From NCBI RefSeq assembly GCF_034044715.1, contig NZ_JAXCLW010000004.1, positions 310,001 through 374,000 of the forward strand: DNA of 64,000 nucleotides, given 5' to 3'. Below are positions 1-9,012 of the stretch, piece by piece (position 1 is the first letter of the stretch; each line of letters opens with the position of its first letter). Under the pieces are notes generated by a model. That model worked only from the letters and a program-made list of their open reading frames with translations, did not search any database and had not been told where the DNA came from. A program made the translations under genes and the position numbers. This DNA is from Dongia_B soli. GTDB taxonomy: Bacteria > Pseudomonadota > Alphaproteobacteria > Dongiales > Dongiaceae.

Positions 1-1
1 A

Positions 2-238
2 GATTTCGCCTCGAATGCCGAACGCTCCAGCATTTGCGCTTGGGAAACCACGGAACGCGGCCTACCGCTGCTCTCCGAGTTTCACGTCGCGCTGGAATGC
101 AGCATCGAGCAAATCTATCCGGGCGGTGATCACGGTATCGTCGTTGCCCGCGTCCATCAGATCCATCATGGCGACAAAGACGTTGGCCCCTTGCTCTACT
201 ATAAGGGCAAGATGACGCCGTGGAGCAGCGTCGCCTGA
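2..238 (+). CDS. flavin reductase-like protein, C-terminal part
   Basis: Only the last 78 codons are in the window; the reading frame is open from base 2 and stops at 236-238. The residues include 'SIEQIYPGGDHGIVVARV' and 'PLLYYKGKM', which match the end of HpaC-type flavin reductase domains, where the central strand and the final 'YY.G.Y' segment border the FMN site. Such proteins reduce FMN or FAD with NAD(P)H, often for a partner monooxygenase. No partner is visible here because the gene runs off the left edge. The family call rests on this C-terminal fragment only and should be taken as likely rather than certain. Confidence 0.6.
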   Translation, partial: DFASNAERSSICAWETTERGLPLLSEFHVALECSIEQIYPGGDHGIVVARVHQIHHGDKDVGPLLYYKGKMTPWSSVA

Positions 239-276
239 CGCTGCTCTATCGGTGCAACTGGCAAGACTTTCTTGGC

Positions 277-627
277 TCAGGATTTCTTGGCCGCGGCCTG
301 AACCTTAGCGACCAGTTGGTCATAGCTATAGGGCTTAGGCAACAGATCGAAGATTGCCGTTTGCGGCACAGATAGACCCGCCGCATAACCGGTGGTGAGG
401 ACGATACCGACCTGCGGCCAGCGGGCATTGATCTCCAAGGCCAATTCCAGGCCGCTCATGCCCGGCATGACGATATCAGAAAAGACCACGTCGATGCCGC
501 CCGCGCGCAAGACGGCCAGACCATCATTGGCAGAGCGGCATAACTCGACCTCATGACCCGCATCCCTCAGGATCTCGGCCGCAAGATCACCGGCGGCATG
601 AACGTCGTCGATAATCAGAACCCGCAT
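277..627 (-). CDS. single-domain response regulator (receiver)
   Basis: A 116-residue CheY-like receiver with no output domain. The acidic pair is at residues 7-8 (LIIDD), the phosphoacceptor is probably Asp51 (VVFSDIVMPG), the conserved Thr lies at about 78-79 (VLTTG) and the Lys-Pro pair at 98-99 (LLPKPY). Its ATG begins 4 bases after the stop of the upstream PAS/kinase-like gene, so the two are almost certainly co-transcribed and are a probable signalling pair. Single-domain receivers act as phosphate sinks, as relay intermediates or by protein contact; the sequence does not say which. The start is unambiguous because the protein begins directly with the first receiver strand. Confidence 0.9.
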   Translation of the reverse strand: MRVLIIDDVHAAGDLAAEILRDAGHEVELCRSANDGLAVLRAGGIDVVFSDIVMPGMSGLELALEINARWPQVGIVLTTGYAAGLSVPQTAIFDLLPKPYSYDQLVAKVQAAAKKS

Positions 628-631
628 GACA

Positions 632-1366
632 TCACTTATTTAGCGTCGCTCGCTTCTTTTCCCGGCCTTTACCGGCCTGCATCACCGGCACGAGCCCCGC
701 GGCGAGGTCGCCCAAGGGATCAGCATGCGTGACAGTGTTGGCCTCCTCACGCTCCTCAGCGGGAGGAGGCGAGCAGAGCTTCGTCAGGCACTCGGCGCGC
801 GCCACGGCCTGCTTGATATTGGTTGCCATGCGCTGCACACGATCGACATCTTCGGGATAGCGGCTGATCAGCTCAACGGAAGCGGAAATCACCGCCAGCA
901 TATTGTTGATGTCGTGTGCAAGGCCATAGATGCTCGGGGTGACGGCGCTCTCCTTGACCAACTGAAAATCCAGAGGCTTTGGCGCGACGGCTCCGCTCTT
1001 CGCATTCAGCTTCTCTGTAGAAGCTTGCACGGCGACGGCAAAGCCCAATACCGCACCATGTGTGTCACGTAAGACATGAACATCGAGGCTGGCAAGGAAC
1101 TGGCTTCCATCCTTCCGGACTAGCCAGCCGCTTTGCCGGGATTGCCCTACTTCTCCAGCTGCTGCTAGAATCGCTGCTGGCACTTGCGCCGCGCGATCCT
1201 CCTCACCGAACAGGCGGTCGAAAGACCGGCCGACAATCTCCGCCGGCGCATGTCCCTGGAGATCTTGCGCACCGGCGGTACAGCTCAACACCTGACCCGC
1301 GGCATCTAGCATGTAAATGGCAAGCTCGACCATGGAATTGACTTTCTGGAATACACCACCGCTCAT
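632..1366 (-). CDS. PAS-domain protein with histidine-kinase dimerisation segment, no ATPase domain
   Basis: About 244 residues if it starts at the ATG at 1366; a GTG at 1378 would add four residues. A PAS fold covers roughly residues 10-120 (ending near 'HGAVLGFAVAVQ'). It is followed by a HisKA-like helix with the phosphoacceptor-type motif 'GLAHDINNMLAVISASVEL' at about residues 150-168 and a second helix ending near 'AECLTKLC'. The protein then stops after about 40 low-complexity residues, so the HATPase_c catalytic domain expected of a histidine kinase is absent. The receiver gene follows after 4 bases. It may be phosphorylated by another kinase and act as a histidine phosphotransferase or phosphatase, or it may be a truncated kinase. 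No ATPase-like N, G1 or G2 box is found downstream in any frame. Confidence 0.8.
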   Translation of the reverse strand: MSGGVFQKVNSMVELAIYMLDAAGQVLSCTAGAQDLQGHAPAEIVGRSFDRLFGEEDRAAQVPAAILAAAGEVGQSRQSGWLVRKDGSQFLASLDVHVLRDTHGAVLGFAVAVQASTEKLNAKSGAVAPKPLDFQLVKESAVTPSIYGLAHDINNMLAVISASVELISRYPEDVDRVQRMATNIKQAVARAECLTKLCSPPPAEEREEANTVTHADPLGDLAAGLVPVMQAGKGREKKRATLNK

Positions 1367-1568
1367 CACCTTAAGCACATTTGATAATGGCGCAACCAGA
1401 CGAAATGTTCCCGCAAATCACGCTCGGCATGAAACTTTCACAGGGAAATCGGCCCAGAGCTGGCTACGAAGCGGGCTGTAGGATAAAAGGCCTATAACGG
1501 TATGGTAGGGGCGGCAGATTAACCTTTCGGGATCGATTGCCGCCAACGATTCCAGGCAGTTATGTTAA

Positions 1569-2156
1569 GCGAAAGCCGACTTCACGCATGATCTGGCGAC
1601 TTTGCTCGACAAACTCGGCATCGATGTCGCGCATGTCGCTGGCTTTTCCATGGGCGGCCTGCTCGCCCAGGCCTTCGCCCTTCATTATCCGGAACGCGTC
1701 GACAAGCTCGCCATTCTCGCAGCGACAACGGGCCGGAATCCCGATGAGCAATATCGCCTCGAACAGCGGCTGGATTTTCTTCGCACCAATCATTCGGGCT
1801 CCTATTTCCGTGAACATGCCTGCCCGCGCTGGTTCACCGATGAATTCCGCGCCAGCGATCCCGAAGTCGTCGACTACTGCGAGAAGGTCGTCGCGAACAA
1901 TAATCACGAGGCCTTTGTCAAAGCCTATGAAGTGCTGGTCGGCAACGACCTCGCCGCGGAGCTGCCGAAGATCAAACACCAGACATTGGTACTGACCGGT
2001 GAGAATGATATCGGCGCCGGCCCACGCGCGGCGGAACTGATCGCCCAATCCATTCCCAATTCCCGCCTGGTCATCGTGCCGCGGCTTCGGCATCATATCC
2101 TGCTCGAAGCCCCGGATATCGTCGGCGGCATCCTGCGCGAATTCTTCACAAGCTGA
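1569..2156 (+). pseudogene. 5'-truncated alpha/beta hydrolase
   Basis: The frame is open from just after a TAA at 1566-1568 and encodes 'FTHDLATLLDKLGIDVAHV', then the nucleophile elbow 'GFSMGG', a cap region, the acid-loop 'TGENDIG' and the terminal 'RHHILLEAPD' that would carry the catalytic His. This is the C-terminal two thirds of a RutD/PcaD-like alpha/beta hydrolase. The first roughly 75-80 residues, including the oxyanion-loop 'HG' strand, are missing. No ATG with a ribosome binding site precedes the homology; the first in-frame start codon is a TTG at 1602. I read it as a gene that lost its 5' end by deletion near base 1565. The 190 bases upstream show no coding signal. A product starting at TTG 1602 would be 184 residues but lacks the first beta strands needed for the fold. 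Confidence 0.7.
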
Positions 2157-2173
2157 CGCGCGTCACAGCACTA

Positions 2174-3130
2174 TCAACAGGCTGCAGCCTTCGCGGCGCC
2201 CACGATTTCCGCAGCCGACAGGCTACCAATAATTCTGCCAGCATCATTTATCACCGCCGCGCCGGGCATGCCGGTCGCAAGCAGCGCCAACAGCGCTTCC
2301 TCCAGCGACGCCTTTTCGCCGATTCTGGGAGCGTCGGTTGTAATCGGTGAACGGGCCATTGCTGCACCGACTGTGGTCTTGCGCAGCAGCTTCAGCAGAC
2401 GATCCTGCCCGAGCAGATCCGCTACGAAGTCGTTGGCCGGCTTTGCAAGAACAGTAGCGGGGCTGCCCAGTTGAACCAGATGACCGTTCTGCAGCACCGC
2501 AATACGATCGCCGAGGCGCACGGCCTCGTCCATGTCATGGGTGACGATGACGATGGTTTTGTGCAGCTTGCGTTGGATCTGCACCAGCTCATCCTGCAAG
2601 CGCAGGCGAGTGATCGGATCGAGCGCGCCGAAAGGCTCGTCCATCAAGAGGATCGGTGGATCAGCCGCCAAAGCGCGCGCAACGCCAACGCGCTGCTGCT
2701 GCCCGCCGCTCAAGGCCCGCGGTCGGCGGTAACGATATTCGGTTGGTGGCAGCCCGACGAGCTCGAGCAATTCATCCACCCTGGTATCGATCTTCGCCTT
2801 CGGCCATTTCAGCATTTTCGGCACGACCGCGATATTGTCCGCCACCGTCATATGGGGGAAGAGGCCGATATACTGGATGACATAACCAAGCGACCGTCGC
2901 AGCTCCAATAGTGGCAGCGTCCTGATTGAACGCCCCTGTACGAGGATCTCCCCGTCCGTTGGATCGGTCAGGCGGTTGATCATTTTCAGGCTGGTCGTCT
3001 TGCCGCAGCCGGAAGGACCAACGAGCGCCATCGTCGTTCCTTCTTCCACCGCGAAGGAAAGCCGCTCTACCGCGTTGCGGCTACCTGCGAATTGCTTGCT
3101 GACGTTTCTGAATTCAATGGCATGTGCCAT
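2174..3130 (-). CDS. OpuB/OsmF-type (glycine betaine/choline-like) ABC transporter ATPase
   Basis: A 318-residue ATPase with Walker A 'GPSGCGKT' at about 38-45, signature 'LSGGQQQRVGVARAL', Walker B 'ILLMDEPFGALD' and switch His in 'IVTHDMDEA'. After the nucleotide-binding domain a degenerate CBS-like stretch (about 255-315, 'AAVINDAGRIIGSLS') remains, as in ProV/OpuA-family subunits, which use CBS domains to sense ionic strength. I chose the ATG at 3130 because AAGGA sits 8 bases before it; the ATG at 3139 would have the same Shine-Dalgarno directly adjacent. It is the last gene of a four-gene importer operon (binding protein, two permeases, ATPase). The substrate is inferred from the family as a quaternary ammonium compound or similar osmolyte. 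Confidence 0.9.
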   Translation of the reverse strand: MAHAIEFRNVSKQFAGSRNAVERLSFAVEEGTTMALVGPSGCGKTTSLKMINRLTDPTDGEILVQGRSIRTLPLLELRRSLGYVIQYIGLFPHMTVADNIAVVPKMLKWPKAKIDTRVDELLELVGLPPTEYRYRRPRALSGGQQQRVGVARALAADPPILLMDEPFGALDPITRLRLQDELVQIQRKLHKTIVIVTHDMDEAVRLGDRIAVLQNGHLVQLGSPATVLAKPANDFVADLLGQDRLLKLLRKTTVGAAMARSPITTDAPRIGEKASLEEALLALLATGMPGAAVINDAGRIIGSLSAAEIVGAAKAAAC

Positions 3131-3141
3131 GATGGCCATCC

Positions 3142-3771
3142 TTAAGTCAGACGGTCCGCCGCCACGCGTTCGGCGCCGACCAATAGATAGTTGACGATCA
3201 ATGCCAGAATGGCAGTCAAAATCGATCCGATGATGAGAGGTATCGGATCCATCCGCGCGATACCCTGCACGATCAATGTGCCGAGACTGTCGACGCCGAT
3301 ATAGGCGGTCAGCGTCAGGACCGATATCAGCATGACCGCCGATACCCGAATGCCGGAGATGATGACCGGCATCGCAGACGGCAGCTCGATACGGAACAAG
3401 ATTTGCAGCGGCGGGAAGCCAAGTCCTCTCGCTGCTTCCACTGTCCGTTCGTCGACATTGGCAAGGCCGCTGGCCGTATTGCGCAGGATCGGCAGCACTC
3501 CTTTGACGAAAAGCGGAATAAGTGCACCTTGGAAACCGATTCCCAGCAATGGAATGGAGACCGCCAGCAGCACGATCTCCGGACAGGCCTGCAACAGATT
3601 GACGATCGGCACGATGACGGATGCGACGATGCGCAAGCGGGCGACCGCGATCCCCAATCCGATACCGAGCACGGTCGCCCCGAGCAGCGACAAGCTGAAG
3701 AGCAACAGGTGTTGCCAGATCAAGTCGATGATATTGTCCCGGTAGAGCGAAATATAATCCATCAGGCTCAT
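3142..3771 (-). CDS. OpuB/OsmF-type ABC transporter permease 1
   Basis: A 209-residue integral membrane protein with about five to six hydrophobic segments and the ABC coupling-helix (EAA) region 'TVEAARGLGFPPLQILFRIE' at about residues 113-132. It resembles ProW/OpuBB permeases that import glycine betaine, choline or related osmolytes. It begins 3 bases after the stop of the other permease and ends 11 bases before the ATPase start, so the operon is tightly packed. The two permeases here are distinct in sequence, consistent with a heterodimeric channel as in the YehW/YehY and OpuBB/OpuBD pairs. Confidence 0.88.
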   Translation of the reverse strand: MSLMDYISLYRDNIIDLIWQHLLLFSLSLLGATVLGIGLGIAVARLRIVASVIVPIVNLLQACPEIVLLAVSIPLLGIGFQGALIPLFVKGVLPILRNTASGLANVDERTVEAARGLGFPPLQILFRIELPSAMPVIISGIRVSAVMLISVLTLTAYIGVDSLGTLIVQGIARMDPIPLIIGSILTAILALIVNYLLVGAERVAADRLT

Positions 3772-3773
3772 GA

Positions 3774-4403
3774 CTAGGCCTGCCTTGCAGCGAAACGCCG
3801 TTCGAGTGTACGCAATCCGAGATCGGCAATGATTGCAAGAAGCAGGACCGGTATGCTGCCGGCCAGCACAAGCGCCCAGGAAACCGTCGATATGCCCCGG
3901 AACACCATGTCACCCAGCCCGCCTGCACCGATCAGCGAGGCCAGTGTCATCATGCCGACGGCATTGACCACCGCAACCCGTAGGCCGGCGAAGACTACCG
4001 GCAAGGCGAGCGGAAGTTCCACACGCCAAAGGCGCGCCACATAGCTCATGCCGATACCGGTCGCCGATTCACGAATTTCCGGCGCTACTGCCGTCAGGCC
4101 GGTATAGGTGCCTTGCACCACCGGCAGCAGCGAGTAAAGCACGACCGCGACGATTGCCGGCAGGATGCCGATACCGAGCAACGGGATCATAAGCCCGAAC
4201 AAGGCAAGCGTCGGGACGGTATAAATGACACTCACGAGATTGAGCACGACTGCGCCGATCCACCGGACGCAATAGCATAAAACACCCAATGGCAGGCCGA
4301 TCGCCAGGGAGATGCCGACCGCATAGAGCGACAACTCGATATGCCCCAAGGTCAGATCGAGGATGCGGTGCCAATTGGAGGCGAGAAACGCTGAAATATC
4401 CAT
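3774..4403 (-). CDS. OpuB/OsmF-type ABC transporter permease 2
   Basis: A 209-residue membrane protein beginning at ATG 4403 ('MDISAFLASNWHRIL'); an in-frame TTG at 4409 is the only upstream alternative. The coupling region reads 'EIRESATGIGMSYVARLWRV', and the C-terminal part has 'GAGGLGDMVFRGI', a conserved ProW-family segment. It lies between the binding-protein gene and the first permease and most likely forms the second half of the transmembrane channel. No strong Shine-Dalgarno is visible before the chosen start, so the start is moderately certain. Confidence 0.86.
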   Translation of the reverse strand: MDISAFLASNWHRILDLTLGHIELSLYAVGISLAIGLPLGVLCYCVRWIGAVVLNLVSVIYTVPTLALFGLMIPLLGIGILPAIVAVVLYSLLPVVQGTYTGLTAVAPEIRESATGIGMSYVARLWRVELPLALPVVFAGLRVAVVNAVGMMTLASLIGAGGLGDMVFRGISTVSWALVLAGSIPVLLLAIIADLGLRTLERRFAARQA

Positions 4404-4472
4404 GCGCAAGCGACGCCATCGTCAAACTGATGAGAGATGTGGACCGCTGGTGCGGCCCACATGCTACCCAGC

Positions 4473-5381
4473 TTAGATGATTTTCAGCTCTTTCAGATAA
4501 TCTTCTGCCACCGTCTCCGGAGGCACGCCATCGATATCTGCTCGGCCGTTCAGCTTGATCTGTACCGGTGTCGTCAGCGTATTCGTCACTGCCTCGACCG
4601 CTGCGGCGATGTCCGGATGCGCTTTTACGATATCGTCGCGCACCGTGATGGCGGCGTTATAGGATGGGAAGAACAGCTTGTCATCCTGCATCACGCGCAA
4701 ACCGACCTTGCCGATACGGGCATCCGTGGCGAAGGCGACGATGACATCGACATCGCCGCTATCGACAGCGGTATACATCAGGCCGACATCCATCGGCTTC
4801 ACCGTCCCGAATTTGAAGCCGTAATGCTTTGCCATGCCGGGATAGCCATCGACCGGGCGACCGGCGAATTCGACCGAACAACCCAGCTTCCAATCCGGCG
4901 CCTTTGGCTCGAGGCTGGAGATCGTCGTCATATTGAGCTTGGCCGCGGTCGCTTCCTTCAGCGCCAGGGCATAGGTGTTGTTGAAGGGCGTCGGCTTCAG
5001 CCAGGTGATCTTATAATCCTTCGCATAGCCGTCCTTGACGGCCTGCCAGGCCTTCTCCGGATCGGTGATCGGGGAAAGCTTCAACACATTGGCAAGCGCA
5101 TCGCCCGTGTAATCCGGATAAATATCGATGGCGCCGGTGATGATCGATTGATGGGCGATGCCGGTGCCGCCCAGATTGGCTACGCGCTCTACCGGTATGC
5201 CGAGCTTCTTTTCCAGAACCAGGGCAGTAATATTGCCGAGAATGGATTGTTCCGTATCGGTCGTCCAGCCAACCTTCACCGCATCGGCGGCACGCGCCTT
5301 GATCGGCAAACTCACCATTGCTGCCGCCGCACCCAATCGGCCTAACAAGCCTCGACGAGAAATATCGAGATCCTTCAGCAT
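4473..5381 (-). CDS. OsmF/OpuBC-type periplasmic substrate-binding protein
   Basis: 302 residues. The N-terminus carries a twin-arginine motif in 'DISRRGLLGRLGAAAAM' followed by a hydrophobic core and a probable 'KARA' cleavage site near residue 31, so export by Tat is likely. The mature part has the family blocks 'VGWTTDTEQSILGNI', 'NLGGTGIAHQSIITGAIDIY' and 'PDYTGDAL', which build the ligand pocket of ProX/OsmF-like proteins. A strong AGGGAGG precedes the ATG at 5381. It is the first gene of the importer operon. The exact ligand (betaine, choline, carnitine or another quaternary amine) cannot be read from the sequence. Confidence 0.88.
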   Translation of the reverse strand: MLKDLDISRRGLLGRLGAAAAMVSLPIKARAADAVKVGWTTDTEQSILGNITALVLEKKLGIPVERVANLGGTGIAHQSIITGAIDIYPDYTGDALANVLKLSPITDPEKAWQAVKDGYAKDYKITWLKPTPFNNTYALALKEATAAKLNMTTISSLEPKAPDWKLGCSVEFAGRPVDGYPGMAKHYGFKFGTVKPMDVGLMYTAVDSGDVDVIVAFATDARIGKVGLRVMQDDKLFFPSYNAAITVRDDIVKAHPDIAAAVEAVTNTLTTPVQIKLNGRADIDGVPPETVAEDYLKELKII

Positions 5382-5418
5382 GTTTTACCTCCCTTATGTT
5401 TATGTTTTTCGTGGTGGG

Positions 5419-7455
5419 TTACTTGCCGACAATCTCCTTCGGTGAAGAAAGCTTGGCTGAAGATCTGGGAATCAGCAAATCCCAGTTTCTGGCGAAGATG
5501 CGGACCTCGCCCTCATAGGCATCGAGCGTCGCAATGAAATGCCAGTCCCCGCCTGCCGCCGTCAGCACCGATGTCGTCACCACGCTGGCCAGCCAATCAT
5601 GGCGTTTGAAGGCGGCGCGGCGATGGGTTTCCGAACGGGCCTGCGCCGGGTTGTCCAAAGCGATGCTGTAACGCTCCGATCCCAGCGCTTGCAATTCGAG
5701 ATCGACATCGGCGATATGCAGCGCACCGAGATTGCGGACCACCTCCACCGTCATACGATTCTGCGCGAGGTTGCGCTCGATACGGATGCGGCCGCGTTCC
5801 GGCGAGGTCAGCACCTCGGCTTCGAGCGGGCCGGGATTCCAGGCCTCCCCCAATGCCGGCGGTACGGCGCTTTCCTCCCCCGCCTGCCGCACCGGCAATT
5901 TGAGCTCGCTGCGATGCAGTGTTACGGTCGCTGCTTGTGGGATGGGCATGGCCAGCGGCCAGTAGCTTGTGGAGATCGCCACCCGTAGCCGATGACCGGC
6001 CGGGATTTCGTAAGCAACATCCTTGAGCCGGATTTGAGTGTCATATGTCTTTCCGGGCTGCAGGGCGATCGCGCGGCCATGTCCGGCATGGTGCTGTAAA
6101 TTGAGCAGCCCATAGGTAATACGGGCCGATGTGCCATCGGGCGCAACATCGTCGAGGCGCACCGCCAGCATCGCTTCCGGCCGGTCGCTGGAGAATGCGA
6201 CTGCCAGTCGCGGGCCGCCGAGAATCTGCAGCGGCGCGGTCAGCGGCGCACCATCGAAACAAAGCGATCCGGCATCATCCTCGCGCTGGTCGGTCGGCAT
6301 ATCCGGGCCCCAGCCATAGGGGCACCATTCGCCGGACGCCGTGCCGACCGTTGCCGGTGAGCGGACCGGAAGATCGATCGGCTCGGAAGCTCCCTCCCGC
6401 AGGCCCGACGTCGTCAATTGATATGGGTACTTGGTAACCTGCGGACTTGGCCAGGAAGCTTCCGCAACCCATCGTCCGCGCCGGTTGTGATAACGCGCCC
6501 GCGGGGGCTCGCTCTCCTGCATCCAGCAAGTCAGCATGGGCTCTGTCATGATCCCGGTATCGCGGCCCTTGAGCCAATGATCCCACCAGCGGATCACGTA
6601 ATTGATAAAGTCGATTTGCGGACCGGGCGTGGCGACATGCGGAAAGGCATGGGCCCATGGGCCAATCAGACCCTTGCGTGGCGTCTTCAATCCTTCCAGG
6701 AGTCGCAGGACGGCATTGGTGTAGCCATCCGCCCAACCGCCCACCGCCAGGACCGCGGCCTTGATGCGGCCGTAATCCTCGCAAACCGAGCCGCTCTGCC
6801 AATACGCGTTCCGGTCGGAATGCTGCATCCATCGCGCGGCTGGTGGCTCCACCGCGCTGAGCCGCGCCAGCCACATCTCGCGCCATCTTTCGCCAACGAT
6901 CGCCGGGTCCGGTGGCGTGCCGAGCCAGGTGAAAAGCGTCGAGCCATATTGCAGATTATCGTTGAGCAGACAGCCGCCCATGTAATGCATATCATCGGCA
7001 TAGCGATCGTCCGAGGCGCAGGTCGTCACGATCGCTTTCAGGGCCGGTGGTGCCAGAGCTGCGATCTGCAGCGAGTTGAAGCCGCTCCAGGACAGGCCGA
7101 TCATGCCGACATTGCCGCTGCACCAGGATTGGCTGGCGATCCAGGCGATGACTTCGGCGGCGTCGGCCCATTCGCCCGGGGTGTATTCGTCGGTCATCAG
7201 TCCGTCGGAATCGCCGGCACCGCGCATATCGACCCGGATCGCGGCATAACCGGCGGCGGCAAAGGCCGGATGCAGGATGGCATCGTCGCCGCGATGACGG
7301 TCGCGCCGTCGATACGGCAGATATTCCAGGATAGCGGGAACCGGACCCGCTGACCCAGGCGGCAACCACAGGCGGGCGGCCAATCGCGTCCCGTCTGATA
7401 GCTCGATCCAGACGGTTTCCTCAACGCGTATCCCCTCAACGCGCCTTGCTGTCAC
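5419..7455 (-). CDS. CocE/NonD-family serine hydrolase
   Basis: 678 residues, the usual size of the S15/CocE family. The N-terminal alpha/beta-hydrolase part has 'RVDMRGAGDSDG' and the nucleophile motif 'GLSWSG' with Ser122. The acid is probably the Asp of 'GGWADGY' and the His that of 'GPWAHAFPH'. The C-terminal half is the jelly-roll domain typical of X-prolyl dipeptidyl-peptidase C-terminal regions ('AGHRLRVAISTSYWP'). The start is GTG 7455, with GAGG seven bases upstream. It lies 9 bases after the MmgE/PrpD stop and 37 bases ahead of the importer's binding-protein gene, so the set may be one transcript. Family members cleave esters or amides; here a choline-ester-like or amide substrate delivered by the neighbouring importer is an inference only. 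Confidence 0.85.
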   Translation of the reverse strand: MTARRVEGIRVEETVWIELSDGTRLAARLWLPPGSAGPVPAILEYLPYRRRDRHRGDDAILHPAFAAAGYAAIRVDMRGAGDSDGLMTDEYTPGEWADAAEVIAWIASQSWCSGNVGMIGLSWSGFNSLQIAALAPPALKAIVTTCASDDRYADDMHYMGGCLLNDNLQYGSTLFTWLGTPPDPAIVGERWREMWLARLSAVEPPAARWMQHSDRNAYWQSGSVCEDYGRIKAAVLAVGGWADGYTNAVLRLLEGLKTPRKGLIGPWAHAFPHVATPGPQIDFINYVIRWWDHWLKGRDTGIMTEPMLTCWMQESEPPRARYHNRRGRWVAEASWPSPQVTKYPYQLTTSGLREGASEPIDLPVRSPATVGTASGEWCPYGWGPDMPTDQREDDAGSLCFDGAPLTAPLQILGGPRLAVAFSSDRPEAMLAVRLDDVAPDGTSARITYGLLNLQHHAGHGRAIALQPGKTYDTQIRLKDVAYEIPAGHRLRVAISTSYWPLAMPIPQAATVTLHRSELKLPVRQAGEESAVPPALGEAWNPGPLEAEVLTSPERGRIRIERNLAQNRMTVEVVRNLGALHIADVDLELQALGSERYSIALDNPAQARSETHRRAAFKRHDWLASVVTTSVLTAAGGDWHFIATLDAYEGEVRIFARNWDLLIPRSSAKLSSPKEIVGK

Positions 7456-7464
7456 GATACGACC

Positions 7465-8838
7465 TCACGCTGCCGCAGAGCTGTCTTTGCCCGATCCATG
7501 TTTCGGTGCCGTGAGCAGGCGGTCGACGACCGTGGCCGCATCCTTCTCGGTCGCTAAGGCCATGATCGCTTCAAGCAAGGCATTGGCTGACCGAGAACCC
7601 AGCGGGCCATCGGCCAGGTCATGGAACTTGGCAATAATCTCCATATCGGAAAGCGGCCGCTCGGCATCGCCTCGGGCCGGCAGCGTCTCACTGCTCAAGA
7701 CCCGGCCATCGACCAGATGAAAACGCGCCCTGGCATAACGCTCGGCCGGGAAGCGGGCGTTGAGATCGGGCGCCTCCAGCAACTGAATGCGTCCGCTCAT
7801 GGCGAGAATATCAGGATCGGAGAGAGCATCGCCAGACACATCCGTCGGCAATAATTTGCCTCGCACGATTGCGGCTGCCACCGGGAAAGGCAGGCTGTAT
7901 TGCGCTTCTTCGGTCGAGCGTGGCCGATGCTGATCGAGCCGGACACCCTCATGGAACGTCTCGATCTCGACCTTCACGATGGCCGCTGGATCCACCGCAT
8001 GGCCGCGCCGCAGGGACAATGCTGCTTCGACGGCCGGCTGCGCCCAGCGGCAGATTGGATAAGGTTTGAAATACATTTCCAGCATGCGCCAGCGCTGACC
8101 GAGATCGGCCCAAAGATCCTGCACCGCATCGCTCTCGATCACCAAAGCAGGCGCGCCAGTAAAGCCATCCGCCGCGAGATAAGCGGCACTCAATCCGGAC
8201 ATCGCGCCCCAGGCGCCATCCTTGACCATGGTGGGAGCGTCGATGCAACGCATCATCTGGCTGCGCGGTCCATGATATTCGGCAATGCCAAGCGCATGCC
8301 GGAACCGTTCGACATCCAGGCTCCATTGCCGCCCGGCGACGGCGACAACGCCCAAGGAATTCCAGGCACCCGAGGTATGATAATCCGGACAAGTTGCGTG
8401 CTGTGCGATGCCCGCACGGATCGCGACTTCGTAGCCGATCACCAGCGAGGTCAGAAATTCGGCGCCGGACATGCCGGCCGTAGACGCATCGGCCAGCGCC
8501 AGCAGGGCGGGAAGGATCGCAACGCCGGCATGGCCTTTGGTCAGGACATGGCCGTCATGAGAGTCGAAACTGTCGATCGTGATGGCCCCGGCCAGGGCAG
8601 CCCCCATTGGGCTCGCCGATCGGCTGTCGAACATCAGCCGTGAACTGGGCGCACCTTCGCCGGCACCGAAGCCTCGGACTGCATGATTACGGATGATCTG
8701 CGACATGGGGGTCGCCAATCCGGCGGCTGCGGCGCCGGCTAAATCGATCAGACACCGTTCCGCCATGCGTTGAACGGCCGGCGGCAAGGTTTCATATGAT
8801 GTATCACGGACAAAAGCATGGAGACGCGCGGCATTCAT
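7465..8838 (-). CDS. MmgE/PrpD family protein
   Basis: 457 residues, full length for the family that includes 2-methylcitrate dehydratase PrpD and cis-aconitate decarboxylase. Recognisable blocks are 'DLAGAAAAGLATPM' near the N-terminus, 'SFDSHDGHVLTKGHAGVAI' at about residues 90-109 and 'YFKPYPICRWAQPAVEA' in the middle. There is no methylcitrate synthase or PrpB nearby, so a true methylcitrate cycle role is unlikely. Many family members sit in catabolic clusters with amidohydrolases and transporters and have unknown substrates. It is probably the first gene of the operon that continues with the CocE-like hydrolase. Confidence 0.88.
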   Translation of the reverse strand: MNAARLHAFVRDTSYETLPPAVQRMAERCLIDLAGAAAAGLATPMSQIIRNHAVRGFGAGEGAPSSRLMFDSRSASPMGAALAGAITIDSFDSHDGHVLTKGHAGVAILPALLALADASTAGMSGAEFLTSLVIGYEVAIRAGIAQHATCPDYHTSGAWNSLGVVAVAGRQWSLDVERFRHALGIAEYHGPRSQMMRCIDAPTMVKDGAWGAMSGLSAAYLAADGFTGAPALVIESDAVQDLWADLGQRWRMLEMYFKPYPICRWAQPAVEAALSLRRGHAVDPAAIVKVEIETFHEGVRLDQHRPRSTEEAQYSLPFPVAAAIVRGKLLPTDVSGDALSDPDILAMSGRIQLLEAPDLNARFPAERYARARFHLVDGRVLSSETLPARGDAERPLSDMEIIAKFHDLADGPLGSRSANALLEAIMALATEKDAATVVDRLLTAPKHGSGKDSSAAA

Positions 8839-9012
8839 GGTTGGTGCCCCTGATCGTTTCGCAGCAATGCGTCAGGAGGAACGTTAGAAGCGATATTGGT
8901 CCCCTCAATGGCCATTTATCGACGGAATCTATGCGTCTTACGCCAATCTTGACCGCTGCAGATACGACCGATACATCTTCCTTGACCGGATCCATGCTTG
9001 GAAAGGCATTCT

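Noticed and set aside
1404..1412. GGAAC on the minus strand upstream of the PAS/kinase-like gene, as another EcfG promoter
   Set aside because: No GTT at 17 bases; only a TT at about 19 bases, too weak to call.
4437..5345. 302-codon open frame on the plus strand opposite the OsmF-like gene
   Set aside because: The minus strand encodes a full binding protein with signal peptide and motifs; the opposite frame is GC-rich shadow without protein-like composition.
6418..7353. 311-codon open frame opposite the CocE-like gene
   Set aside because: It mirrors the hydrolase coding region and has no ribosome binding site or recognisable motif.
7465..8838. MmgE/PrpD gene as part of a methylcitrate cycle
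   Set aside because: No prpB, prpC or acnD genes are nearby; the neighbours are amine and ester enzymes.
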